DNA of 64,000 bases from Sipunculus nudus (Eukaryota > Annelida > Sipuncula > Golfingiida > Sipunculidae), in NCBI GenBank assembly GCA_026874595.1, contig CM049313.1:47748159-47812158 (forward strand), read 5' to 3'. Positions 12,610-23,524 of this stretch are shown here, piece by piece (positions within the stretch are counted from its first letter, which is position 1; every line of letters begins with the position of its first letter). The notes beneath the pieces were generated by a model. It ran no database searches. It saw only the letters and a list, made by a program, of their open reading frames with translations, and was not told the DNA's origin. The translations under genes and the position numbers were made by a program.

Positions 12610-12807
12610 TGAAGTAATACTTGGCCATTGATAAGCAAGTCACTGATGTAGATGGAGCTTCTTTATTACCATGATGCTGTTACACATGTAGCCATCAGGA
12701 TAACTTGTACTGAACTACTTTATCTGACTCTATTAGTACACATGCTATATATAGACTGTATAATGGCGATACATGATATAGTGCTGTATGTGTATCATAT
12801 CACTACA
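12610..12807 (-). repeat. Candidate 3' LTR (198 bp) with polypurine tract
   Basis: Read on the minus strand it begins TGTAGTGATATGATACACAT and ends ACTTCA. A purine tract (GGTAGGGGGGA, 12808-12818) lies just upstream, where plus-strand synthesis is primed. GAGAC follows its 3' edge. It contains AATAAA-like signal sequence. Confidence 0.6.
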
Positions 12808-13135
12808 TCCCCCCTACCGAAAATTAAGCATAACAAATAGATGGTGTGATTAATTTAAACTTATCATAATATACTGGAAGATATAGTGAATCAGGACATG
12901 TATGCAAAATTAATCTTCTATACTGGTCTCATAGACTTGAATAGGAATTAAATTTGAAATCTAAAAGTGATTTTTTCTTTGTATATGCTAGAGGTATAAG
13001 TGAAAATATTTGTCGCATAGGTATATAACATATTATATTGTTCTAACTAGAAAGCATAAACATGAGCAGTCACTGGAGTCAGACTACCCTCGAGCTCAAT
13101 GGGGATTATTCTGCGCCTTTCTATTTGCACTTATA

Positions 13136-14064
13136 TTATACAGAGTCTAATAATATTGGTATCGTTGCGGTTTTCTCGACACGTCCATATCTGGTACGCA
13201 CTTGCGCGTCTTCCAGTTGGGCTGTTCCACGTTTCTGCACAGGCTCGTCATGTTCATCACCACTAATGACAGTATCTTTATCAGAAAATCTGACAGTCTT
13301 TGGTGTTGAATTGACTTCTTGGTACTCTGTTTCCATAAGTGCCTCAACTATGTAGCTTCTTGGTTCTTCATAGAGTTTAACAACTGTTCCATGGCACCAT
13401 GTTTTGTCTATTTTTGTTGAGTATTCTGACTTTTTGTCCTACTTTCAGTTTGGGTAATACATTTTTCCTGCTTGAGGTGTCATGATGAAATTTATCCATT
13501 TGGTTTCTTTCCTCTGGTCTGTTTCTGTGTCTGTGTTGCTCAGGGTGGTACGAGTTGGTAACATTGTTATTAACGGTCCTTGGAATATCAGTTCTCCGGG
13601 TGATGGTAAATTCTGGTTAACTGGTGTGGCTCTTAGATTGAGTAAAGCGAGTTGTACATCTTCCCCACTCTTTAACACCTTTGTGATGGTTGATTTTACA
13701 GAACGAACATGTCTTTCAATAAAACCATTGCTGCGTGGATAATGTGGGGAGCTTGTGACATGTTTTATACCCCATTTATCCACAAACTCTTTAAATGCTT
13801 GCCCAGTGTACTGTGGACCATTGTCAGTCATGATCTCATCTGGACGCCCGAACGTGGCACAGTAGGTCTGGACTTTGTTAGTGATAGCCTGGCTTGATGT
13901 TGTTCTAATCTCATCAACTAGCGGATACTTGCTGTACCTGTCCACAATCACAAGATATTGACGTCCTTGGATTTCACACAGGTCAGATGCAATAGCTTGC
14001 CATGGCCTTGATGGTACTTGATGAGGTATTAACGGTTCTTTTTTTTAGCGTCCTGGTGTTCTTG
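13136..14064 (-). pseudogene. Gypsy integrase catalytic core and C-terminal domain
   Basis: The frame ending at 13445 carries 'VDRYSKYPLVDE', 'TDNGPQYTGQAFKEF' and 'HYPRSNGFIERHVRSVK', the D and D-35-E core of Gypsy integrases. Downstream, in a shifted frame, is the C-terminal region with 'GTVVKLYEEPRSYIVEA', typical of the Gypsy chromodomain-less tail, and a final frame stopping at 13136. There is a frame break near 13380-13440 and another in an A8 run near 14038-14046. Non-functional as it stands. Confidence 0.85.
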
Positions 14065-14071
14065 GCATATT

Positions 14072-15007
14072 TAGCCCCATTTTCCGTTTTATAAATATTT
14101 ATTTTCCGTTTTAATAAAATCAAAATTCCGGAATTTTCCGTTTTATCTTTATATTTTATGTAATATAATTGCTACATATTCTTAAGAGTTAAATCTGGTA
14201 AAATCCGGATGATTAAATGGATTACGTGTTCAATAAGCTGTTTAAAATGTTTTTAATTTAATTACTGCTAACACTGATGCCATAGTTACTTATGTATATT
14301 TAAAATTATACATGGTTCTTTGCATAAATGGTTCTTCGTCAGGCCCTCACGTAAGTGATCCAGCGCGTGTGTTCACTGAATCGGCAAGACAGTTGGTCCT
14401 CTTCAGTAAACAAATCAGTAAGGACCTGCTCTGCAGTGTCTGCGTTTAACCATCGATCATTTCAAACATTTGAAACAAGTATGGTAATATTATAGTCAAA
14501 GCTATTTCGCTTCTGAGACGCTATGATATATCTTTAATATGGTTATGCCAGACCACGATTGGAACTAACACAAAAAAAAAATTCACGTCGTTGGTCAGTA
14601 ATTATGTCTTTAAACCTTTGAAAAACGTTTGTTAAATGGACCGAAGAAGTGCGTCTGGAATAATTCTGATTTGGTTAAGCTGATTAGCACCAAACGGCGA
14701 AACCGCATCATTGTATTTTACATAATGGCGGTTTCAGCGTTTCAGGCATGTTAGTAAATCATCGTTAGCTTGGTGCTTACTGTAACATTTGTGGCAGACC
14801 TTTCTTGTTATGTAGATGGCTGGCGCAGTTTGAAAGATTTTTTTACAAGATATTTGCTGAGAATTTCTTTATTTGCAGTTTAAATCTGCTCTAAATCCGA
14901 GTTTCCGTCGTATTCCGTGTATTTAATATAATTCCGTTTTTGAACCCTAATTCCGTTTTCGAACCCTAATTCCGTTTTTCCGTTAAAACGGAAAAAACGG
15001 GGCTCTA
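14072..15007. mobile_element. Non-autonomous TIR transposon nested in Gypsy integrase
   Basis: A 936-bp insertion separates the integrase zinc-binding region from the catalytic core. TIRs are imperfect: the left begins TAGCCCCATTTTCCGTTTT and the right, inverted, begins TAGAGCCCCGTTTTTTCCG. The 6-bp word CATATT flanks both sides (14066-14071 and 15008-15013), and removing one copy plus the element restores a contiguous integrase frame in this area. Subterminal repeats of 'ttccgtttt(t)gaaccctaa' sit near the right end. No transposase. The superfamily is unclear: TA(G)...(C)TA ends fit hAT-like or IS3EU-like elements. Confidence 0.7.
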
Positions 15008-15013
15008 CATATT

Positions 15014-15391
15014 GGGCAGGATTTACACATTAATTCTATGTCCTTGATTATGTTAACCCAGTAAACCGTTTCTCGCTCTAACCTACGTGTCTTTTCAACA
15101 CCTTGGTGACTTTGATGACACTGTTCTAGTATGTATGGTTGCATAGTCTTGGGAATAAGAACCTGTCGTCCTTTGAATAGAACACCTGCTTCCACGGCTA
15201 GTTCGTCTCGAAATGACCAATAGGGTCTCAGGTCATTAGGTAGGTCTTTGATACTTTCAGGCCAGCCTGTCTGTATGATATCTTTCAGCCTGTTAAGTAT
15301 TGGGTCTTTGATGGTGTCTTCCCTCAATATGGTCTGCTTTTCTTTCGAGAAGTTAATCAGAGCAGTAGTGACATAAGTTGGGTCCTCTTAC
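15014..15391 (-). pseudogene. Gypsy integrase N-terminal zinc-binding (H2C2) region
   Basis: The open frame shows 'HQSHQGVEKTRRLERETVYW' followed by 'CKSCPIC', the HHCC zinc finger of retroviral-type integrases, preceded by the usual linker ('GVLFKGRQVLIP'). It terminates in the nested transposon to the left. To the right, the connection to RNase H is cut by the piggyBac-like insertion. Confidence 0.85.
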
Positions 15392-16071
15392 TAAACACAT
15401 TCACTGCCAATGACGTGTATATACCCGTCATATATTATGATTCATCCAGTGCCAAGCACGTGTATACACGTCATTTATTTATAAGCCATTTTCAGCAGGA
15501 ATTCTCATACATTTATCAATAAAATCTTATGAACCACCTGTTCTAACCACTGTGCCATTCTAAATCCATTTTCACATATTGTGTTTATGGTAATATTACA
15601 AAAAGTATAAATCGCGTGTGCCCGACAAAAAAGTATAGTATAGGTATAAAATTTTTTTGGGTCAAACATAGGCCTATATTTGTCAGTGCCTCTCAGTCAT
15701 TTGACTCTTCCCAATTCGGCATTCGCGCCAACATACACATTTTCATTTAGTTTATCATTTACAATAAATATAGATCTTTATTTGAATCATTTGTTAGCTT
15801 TATGCTGGTGTCAACGTAAACGCTATGAGACCAGTCCACCGGAGCCATGCCTTGACTAGGCCTACTATCGGTCATTTGGCCCAGTGCCCAACTTCACACC
15901 TCCCCCAAGTTTTATTGCCCCTTTGTTATCCGAGGTCACACCTTCTTATCAGGTAATTAGCACCTAGCCTTGGTACCACTACAGCTCTCGGGGCTGCTGA
16001 TGTCCCTGTGTATGGCCCTGGCACTGGGGCCATAGTTGGGGTGAACATGGGCTTGGCAGTGAATGTGTTTA
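15392..16071. mobile_element. piggyBac-like non-autonomous element nested in Gypsy pol
   Basis: Inverted ends TAAACACATTCACTGCCAA (left, 15392 on) and the same inverted at the right edge bound a 680-bp segment lying exactly between the RNase H linker and the integrase linker. The left end continues 'tgacgtgtatatacccgtca' with a second diverged copy about 45 bp inward, resembling the CACTGCCAA-GACGTATA ends of animal piggyBac elements. A perfect TTAA duplication is not visible; the edges read TAAA and TTTA. The apparent C-terminal extension of the RNase H frame to 15926 is read-through into this element. Confidence 0.6.
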
Positions 16072-17627
16072 GATCTATGCCATCTACTCTGATATCCAGG
16101 TCTACCTCCGTGTTGTTACTTAGGTTAGGTAGTCGGCTCAGTGTATCTGCCAGTACCATTTTCTCACCTTGACGGTAATCTATACTGTAATTGTACCCCT
16201 GTATCTTCAATAGCATACGTTGCAGTCGGGGAGGAGCAGAATTGAGTGTTTTGGCACATATTGTAACAAGAGGTTTGTGATCTGTCACAACAGCGTATAG
16301 ATAGGTATGGTATCGTTGTATACCATGTACAACAGCCAACATTTCACGTCCTATATTGCTTTACCTCGACTGGCATTCTGTCAAGGATTTTGAACCAAAG
16401 GCAATTGGCCTACCTACCTGGATCATGGCAGCTCCCGATCCCTTCTGTGAAGCATCCACCTCAAGTTGTACATGTGATGTTGGATCATAATATTTCAAAC
16501 ACGCCTTTTCTGAGACTGTCTGCTTTAGTTCATCGAAGCATTTCTGGTATTCCGCATCCCAGGTCCATGGTACATACTTTTTATGGAGGTTAAGGAGAGT
16601 TTGTGCCTTGTCTGCATAATGTGGTATGAATTGACTCTGACAGACCATCAGACCTAGAAACCGAGATAGGTCTTCTCGATTTTGAGGAGTTCACATCTTG
16701 CGTATGTCCGAGACTTTGGCAGGATCTGGTTTGATACCTTCACTGGTATACACATTTCCGAAGAAAGAAATGCTCGATTGCTTGATTATGCACTTGTCAC
16801 TTTTAAATACAAGTCCATCTCCACTTCTCGGTCCATCAGTTGTATCAGATTAGCATAATGTTCCGTTTCTGTCTCACCAAATACACACACATCGTCTGCG
16901 ATGCTCACGACACCTCTGGACTTAAAATGTCTTGTGACACGCTGAGGCCAAATGGCTGTCTTCACCAACAATAACGACCAAATGGTGTGCGAAACATGGT
17001 GAGAAGCTGTAAGTCTTTGCTGAGATGGATTGACCAATTTCCAGCTTTGGCGTCTAATTTGCTGAATACTTAGGTTCTAGCAAATTCTAGATTAAGCTCT
17101 TCCACTGTTGGAATTTTGTGGGGACATCTCTTAAGACTCGGGTTCAGTTTCTGTGGATCTAAGCAGATTCTCAAGGAACCATCTTTTTTGGTACTGAAAG
17201 CTAAGCTGGAGCACCAGTCAGTGTGTTCGTCTACTTTTCTGATGACACCTTGGCTCACCATTTTGTCTATCTCTAGTTTCAGTTTATCCTTGAGATGCAG
17301 ACTGCATTTCTGTGGTGAGTTGATAAATGGCTCTGCATCAGGTTTCAGGAGCAGTTTTGCATCTCCAGGAAAATTGCCAAATTGATCAAACTGTTGTGGG
17401 TATGCTTTCATGAGGTCGTTTATGCTTGAGATATTTCCAGGTTTTGGATGGGCTGGTTGTTTAATGGTGTTTGATATTGCATGGGAGCTCAGTTTAGCAC
17501 CTGTTTGGTTCATAGTCTGGCTTGATTCGTCCATCTCGTCAACATTGATGGTAACTAGTCCTAGTAGCTCACTGGTAGGAAGTTCGACAACAGCTGGACC
17601 TGGAACATCTACGATGTCTTCATCCAA
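16072..17627 (-). pseudogene. Gypsy reverse transcriptase and RNase H
   Basis: RT pieces: 'CSLHLKDKLKLEIDKMVSQG' and 'DWCSSLAFSTKKDGSLRIC' in one frame, then 'IADDVCVFGETETEH', equivalent to the Y-x-DD active-site motif, in another. RNase H pieces: 'HVQLEVDASQKGSGAAMIQ' and, in a further frame, 'VHGIQRYHTYLY', 'TDHKPLVTI' and 'ADTLSRLP'. At least three frame changes (near 17060, 16700 and 16350) and internal stops break the protein. Confidence 0.88.
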
Positions 17628-17977
17628 TCAGAATTGCCATATCGACACGGCATGTCGAACTTACCAAGGCATGTTATCTCTTGTCCATTGTAGACTGTCA
17701 GCTTAACATTGCAAGGCATAAGGAATTTGTTTCCTTTACGGATTCGCCGTACATTTGACGGAATGTCCTCAGCGGTAATGTGTTGCCAGAGGCGCTTGTG
17801 TAGAATTTCAGCTGTAGTGTATATTTTCCTTGTGGAAATCCTGGTGGTTTGATACTCAGGTTTCAATATGCCTCGTCGCGAGGAGTTTCATCACATACAC
17901 TATCTATGTATTTTCTACTGATAATTATTGAACAGAATGTTTGATGGTATGTCTCACCATCAGAGTTTTGATACTCT
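17628..17977 (-). pseudogene. Gypsy protease/linker region, degenerate
   Basis: The stretch between gag and RT has short frames (for example 'KFLMPCNVKLTVYNGQEITC'), consistent with the end of an aspartic protease and the linker to RT. No intact D-(S/T)-G active site was identified, so this call rests mostly on position. Confidence 0.45.
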
Positions 17978-18797
17978 TCAACTGAGTGAAATTGATGGTC
18001 TTCTGCCACCAAAATGATCTCGTGGTGTTGTTCTTCTTGTCGGCGGATTGCGGAGAGACAAAGATCGGCCCCGATTGTTTCTGTTTCTTGATCTGTTGCG
18101 AGTTTTTCTGCAGCATTTAGCCCAATGTCCTTTTATTCCGCACGCATTGCATTTGTCATTGTAGGCAGTATACTTACGTGGTTTGTGACTGGTACCACGA
18201 TTTCTGCATTTCCGGCCTCGATCTACACCATGAATGTGCTTCGTGGCTGTTTTCATTTGATCAATTTGATCTGACCCGGCAGATAGAGCTTCATACCTGC
18301 GTCCTTCAATTAGGGCATCCTTGATTGAGTATCCTTTCGTTTTGCCGAAAAGGTCTTTACGAAACTGATCAAATGGAGTGCTGGCAATAATCAGTTCTAG
18401 TAGCCTCTCGCTTAGTTCATCATCACTGAAGTCACACTTCAGTGCAAGCGTTCTGACCCGAGTCACAAAGTCATCCAATGTTTCTAACTGATTCTGTCTA
18501 AGCCTCATTAGCTGCAGTCGATGTATTCGGAAGTTGACACTAACTTTGAGTTGGTTCTCAAAGAATGTCCATAGTTCAACAGGATCTTTTTTTCTGTGTT
18601 TCAGGAGGCCACTTACAATTAGGCGTTTTAGGCCTTCATCACCGATGCCTCTGCATATTTTTCTAGCTTGTGCCTCTCTCTGAATGATTTTTTTCATCCT
18701 CAAAGTATTAAGTCAATTTCTGTTTGAACAAAGTTAGACATTCATCCAAATTTTTGCTAGACCAGTCATTGTGGTAAGGTAACTTGCAATGTTTCAT
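17978..18797 (-). pseudogene. Gypsy gag with CCHC zinc knuckle
   Basis: A 241-codon frame carries the retrotransposon gag helical region ('ETLDDFVTRVRTLALKCDF', 'DQFRKDLFGKTKGYS') and the knuckle 'CNACGIKGHWAKC' (C-x2-C-x4-H-x4-C) followed by a basic tail. The N-terminal part continues upstream in phase-shifted form to a candidate ATG at 18797 and contains a stop near 18713. The nucleocapsid region normally binds genomic RNA. Non-functional as read. Confidence 0.85.
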
Positions 18798-19180
18798 GTT
18801 GTAGCCACAATATAGGCCTACTAGTCACATGCGAGGTCAATCTACAGCAGAGATGTAGGTGACCCATTTATCTTTTTATGCTGTTTTTGTCATACCCCTA
18901 GGGTAGGGTAGGTCAGGCAGTGCACAGGGTAACAGTCTGGCAAAGCTGTGTTGACTTGAACTGGAATTCGCCCAGTCACTGGTATAGGCCTGGTTACTGT
19001 GACAGATTGTAGCTGTGGGCCTGGTATGGTTCTTGCGACGCATATATGCTTAATACATGCATTTTTTGGTCAGAAGCTTCCAAGTTTGTGAATTTTAGCC
19101 ATAGACCACAAAATAATTCTATCCCCAGACAGATTAAGTTATGGCTGGCTTTGAGTTGTTACGTGTATCATATCATTACA
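18798..19180 (-). repeat. Presumed 5' LTR/leader region of the Gypsy element
   Basis: The only clear LTR signal is the 17-bp start (19164-19180, one mismatch to the 3' LTR start), followed outside by GAGAC. The rest does not resemble the 3' LTR by eye, and no primer-binding site was recognised. Replacement, rearrangement or coincidence are all possible. Confidence 0.35.
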
Positions 19181-19185
19181 GAGAC

Positions 19186-20639
19186 GGCGGACTGACGACG
19201 TTTCGCAATCGCATAAGCTCACAGATTCGAAAAAAAATCATTCACATGATGCCGCTCGTTGACAATATGAATTGTCCTCATCACTAATACTTTTGGTCAA
19301 TGGATTTTGACGCTCAGCTGATAGGCCTGATCTGTGATTTATTGGCTATCACCTATTACTACTGGTCACATTCAAGAAGAATTTGTTTAGTTAAATGACC
19401 TGTATTTGTCAGGGTCTGAAAAAGACCATTTAAATTGTCAAAAGTTAAAAATAAATACCTAGGTGCCATATACTGGCCACTGTCGTAATACAATGGTTAA
19501 GCTATCTAAGCTTAACATGCAGAGCAAATTGTAGGCATTCCATGCAGAAACCTTTGATATCTGGTAAAAGTTACTTTACTTTCTTTGACATTATGGTATA
19601 AAGAAAACAGATTTTTTATTGATTAACCGAGTAGTAAATCAACTATTATTAATTTAACGAGAATAAAAATTTTGAAACTATCTCATCTGTGAGACCTGAA
19701 TACAAGGAGTTAAATTATATGTGCCAACGAAACAACAGATCTTTTACAGGCCTACATCATCTCATAGTGAATATATATGTATCGCATTAATTAACTCTGA
19801 TATTCATGTTATATTGTATGGAGCAACCATCCACGGTGATTTAATAGATGAATATACATATTTACACATATAATGACAGTAATAGCAAACACCTGCACTT
19901 CTGCTTTTCATACACCTTGTGTTTGCCGACATATACAAATCGAATATAAAGCAAATTATTTTAGTGTCATAATCCTGTGCAAAATATGTATTCAGCATGC
20001 AGCTATCAATACTTAGATTTAGGATCTCACTTTGTGATGTGGGGTCAGCATCATTTTTTTTGCATCGAAATTCTTACTATATAGGTCGTTGTGACCTAAT
20101 TTCAGATTTCCGAGAGCATTTAAGCTTTCCTCTCTGCATATTTAGCTAACACTCCCATATGATAGCTATTTATCAGTTTCTAAGTCGTCATTAAACAAAA
20201 GATACATGTGGCGTCACAAGTGATAAGTCTGATTGCAACACCGGTGCTATTCGATGTGCTTATCACAATTCAAGACAATCCATTCATTATTTATTTAAAT
20301 ATTGCAGTTGAAATATTGAATCAGCTGTGACGTAAAATGGACGAATTTTATATTATAATTTAACAACCGTTAGAGGTATTTGTGATAGATAGGTTGGACC
20401 GATTTTCTTAATTCAGACAACCATGACTGAACTTCTGGTTTCTCATGAGATTTTATCGGACCCTGACTGAATATTAAGTGAGAAATTCATGGTTTGATTT
20501 GGTTTTTGCCTGCTAACGGCAGACAAACTGAGAACGAAAGGATGACGGTCAAAGGCTAATCGCGCTAGTTCAAGATGACTTAAAGTCTACTGAGCTAAAA
20601 TGATCAAGTTTAATTGTATCTGAAAAAAAACAGAGTGTT
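19186..20639. other. Non-coding stretch
   Basis: A Helentron-like fragment in inverse orientation lies near 20080-20130 ('gtgacctaatttcag'). Otherwise nothing is recognised. Confidence 0.4.
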
Positions 20640-21045
20640 GCAGACACTACAAGTATGTTTCCACGCGGGTTCCGCCGCCGCCGCGTTCGTTTCGGAGATC
20701 TCCTCTGCGACTCTTGGACCGATCTTTCCGAAACCCAGCATACATATTCACTCACATGTGCGTAACAAAGACTGGTTGCGCCACCTGCAATCCTTTACGT
20801 GCAGTGTGAATCTGGGTGTCCTATTGATAATAGCCCATATCTCAGGTTTAATGTATTAGGCTGAAATTGTGCATGTCCATAGATACTGGATCTCTCCAAC
20901 TCGTTCTCTAGACTAGTTGCGCCATCTACAATCATTTTCGCATGACGTCCATCCATGCGTTTGCCATTTGTTTGTCTTATTGATTGATTCAATCTATTGG
21001 GCTGAAATTGTGTATGTCCATAGGTCGTGGACACATCCATCTCTC
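20640..21045 (-). repeat. Dispersed repeat family B, minus-strand copy
   Basis: Its inverse matches 30.57-31.08 kb over ordered phrases: 'ggttccgcc', 'gccgcgttcgttt', 'ctcctctg', 'tttccgaaa' and 'cacatgtg'. It also holds two inverted copies of the 'aggtggcgc' and 'atttcagcc' unit seen at 11.5-12 kb. It therefore appears to consist of a GC-rich end plus one or two ~127-bp tandem units. Non-coding. Confidence 0.65.
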
Positions 21046-21661
21046 GTAATTATGAATAATAACTCACCTGCCGAGCCATAATGGCTAAGGATCTTTTGTC
21101 AGTTTTCTTCTGTAATAATGATGATATCTGCTTGATTCGAGAAAATGCGGACCTGCAAACAATTTTTTTATATTAATAAGGCCGTAACAATACAATATAC
21201 ATAATGAATATTTATTCATAATATATTTTAGTTAAATTTACTTATTAATATGATATTTGGTTAATATTTTTTTTAGTTTCATCAAAATTCCCCGTATTCC
21301 TCTAAAATTATCGCGGCAAACCATAAAGACGCCTTGTAACCTATGCCTGTATTAATTATTCGTAGAATTCGTTTAGGATCGAACACATGCGAGATCATAA
21401 TATTTTGGTCAGTAGTTAAAGTAATTTAATGAAAATCCATTAAAAACCTCGAAAGGTTTCGCAGCGACACTAAAAGTTAATGGACTGTGCGTATAATAAT
21501 ACAATACATTATGCGAGTAATGTTTATTACGAACATGCTCCTTTTCAGTTATATATTGTCTATCGGTTCAGCGTCATATGCCCGGTGTTCCATTCATTTC
21601 TGAAAGTATAAAAGACGTATATTGCAGGTATGGCAGGAAATAGTCTCACAGGATTCTCACA
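21046..21661. other. Non-coding stretch
   Basis: AT-rich and featureless to the eye. Confidence 0.35.
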
Positions 21662-23500
21662 GGTAATAATAATAATAATAATTATTATTATTATTATTAA
21701 AATTTATTTTAAAAGCCTAAAACCCACAAGAAATGGGACCCGAAACGCTGTATATGTCTGAAAAGTGACCAATCGAAGGATATTTGTTAAATTAGCAATG
21801 AATAAAAATAAAAATAATGAATAATATATATAGTATGTGATGATTTTAAAACATATATACGACGACCACAACTTTAAACTTGATCCTTTGACACACTGGC
21901 AGCCGATGAAGAGTATGAAGCACAGGTGTGATGTGATCAGATTTTCTCCTTAAAGTTACAATGCGCGCCGCCTTATTCTGTATCCGTTGCAATTTCTGTA
22001 TCAGAACCGAAGGAAGCCCACAAAGGAGTGCATTACAGTAGTCCAGCTTAGAAGTGTTGAAGGCACGAACCAACTTCTTGATTGAGATACCCTCTGATCT
22101 TGCCGATGTTATCAATATGAAAATACGCCGTTCGACATACACTATTTATGTGAGTCTCCATACCAGCATTTGAGTCCATAATCTCACCAATCTTTCCCGA
22201 TTACAGAAATTTCTGTAACGTCATGGTCTCCGACAATGTATAACAGGACAGCTAAGCCACTTCGAGATATGTTAAGAAGATATTAACAGGACCTCTGTTT
22301 TTTATCATTCATTTTTAAACTCTTGAGGATCATCCTTTGACGAACTGAGAATATGCACTTCTCAACTTCTTGAATTTTCCTGTTCATTTCTTCGGGTTTG
22401 AAGGTGACATAGAGCTGAGTGTCATCTGCATAAAAATGATAGCTCGTTCCATGCATGCGAAGCAGTTTCCCAAGAGATGTTGTATATATGTTAAAAAGAA
22501 CTGATCCAAGGACCGAGCCTTGAGGTACCCGACCCTGCAGGGCCCTCGATTTTATGACCGCTCATTTCCAATAGATATAAACTGTTGACGATGAGATACG
22601 AAATGCACCACTGTAGAGCTGTGCCATTAATACCGAGATTTTCAAGAGAGATTAGAAGCTGGGAATGGTCAACGGTGTCAAAGGAAGCTGAAACTCTCTC
22701 TGGACCCCAACAGCATTTGTTATATCATGCTGGAATCGTACAAAAGCTGTCTCCGTGCTGTGGTTTCTCCCATATGGGGACTGCAGTGGCTCTGCCAGGT
22801 CATTTTCTGCTAGGTATACGTTGAAACGAGCTGCCACTACCCTCTCCAGCACGTTAGACAAGAAAGGCAAGTTATATACAGGCCTCTTGCTGCTCAGCAC
22901 ATCACGGTCCAGAGAAGGTTTCTTTAAGAGCGGTGTGACTTGAGGCAACTTAAAGGAAGTTGGAACAAGACCTTCAGACAAAGACTGGTTGAAGATATTT
23001 GTGAAAACAGGCAAGAGCGTTTCAAGGCATTTTTTTTTCAAGAGAGCTTTCGGAATAGGATCAAGTTTACAGTTCTTAGAAGGTGAAGACATTATGATCT
23101 TACAAAGTTCATGATACTCAGATGATACTTGTGAAAACTTCCTTAATAAACTTGTCGTCAGCCGGGAGATTTCTCCAGAAGGACAGGGACTTCAGCTATT
23201 TTGAGAGCAAACGGATGTTGTCGATCTTTTTCTTGAAATAGCTGCTGAAGATATTGACAAGGTCACTAGCAGGTTGATTTGATGACAGTGTATCGACTAT
23301 ATTTCTGCCTAGCAATTTATTAACCAATACTGAAGAGTTTCTTTTAAATATCACTTTTTTTCAGATACTACTAAGTTATAGTACACTTTCTTAGCTAAAC
23401 ATATCTTGGTGCATACAAGCTTGTTTTTCTTTCTCTGAAGATATAACTATGAATTGTTGAACCAGTCTGACGCCGCGCCTTTCAGCTTGTCTCAGAGATT
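21662..23500 (-). mobile_element. Decayed CR1/L2-type LINE, 5'-truncated
   Basis: On the minus strand, RT pieces appear in order. 'DPIPKALLKKK' and 'PVYNLPFLSNVLERVVAARF' lie at 22.65-23.09 kb. A catalytic FYADDTQLYV equivalent is at about 22410-22440. The C-terminal '[18 protein letters not shown]', '[13 protein letters not shown]' and 'HTLHRLPV' block lies at 21.85-22.14 kb. These are the hallmarks of CR1/L2-like elements. Several frame breaks separate them. The 3' end meets an (AAT)n/(ATT)n microsatellite at 21666-21699, typical of the short tandem tails of this clade. Confidence 0.8.
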
Positions 23501-23524
23501 CAATTTGTTCTGTCGCTATTGTAA

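Larger units (their letters stand above)
12605..19185 (-). mobile_element. Decayed Ty3/Gypsy LTR retrotransposon with nested DNA transposons
   Basis: On the minus strand, gag with a CCHC knuckle, reverse transcriptase, RNase H and integrase follow in Gypsy order. All are broken by frameshifts and stops. The 5-bp word GAGAC sits just outside both proposed ends (12605-12609 and 19181-19185). The 3' LTR candidate starts with TG, ends with CA and is preceded by a purine tract. The 17-bp LTR start recurs at 19164-19180. The rest of the 5' LTR could not be aligned with the 3' LTR, so that end is uncertain. Two DNA elements are nested in pol (14072-15007 and 15392-16071). The element cannot be autonomous. 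Confidence 0.75.

Noticed and set aside
15926-16075. Proline/alanine-rich C-terminal extension of the Gypsy RNase H frame
   Set aside because: It lies inside the piggyBac-like insertion and is read-through, not native Gypsy protein.
17116-17706. Plus-strand frames of ~90-98 residues over the Gypsy pol region
   Set aside because: Shadows of the minus-strand pol; no domain and no splice logic.
20570-20755. Basic 'RRSPKRTRRRRNPRG' minus-strand frame
   Set aside because: It comes from the GC-rich end of repeat family B, present elsewhere in another frame.
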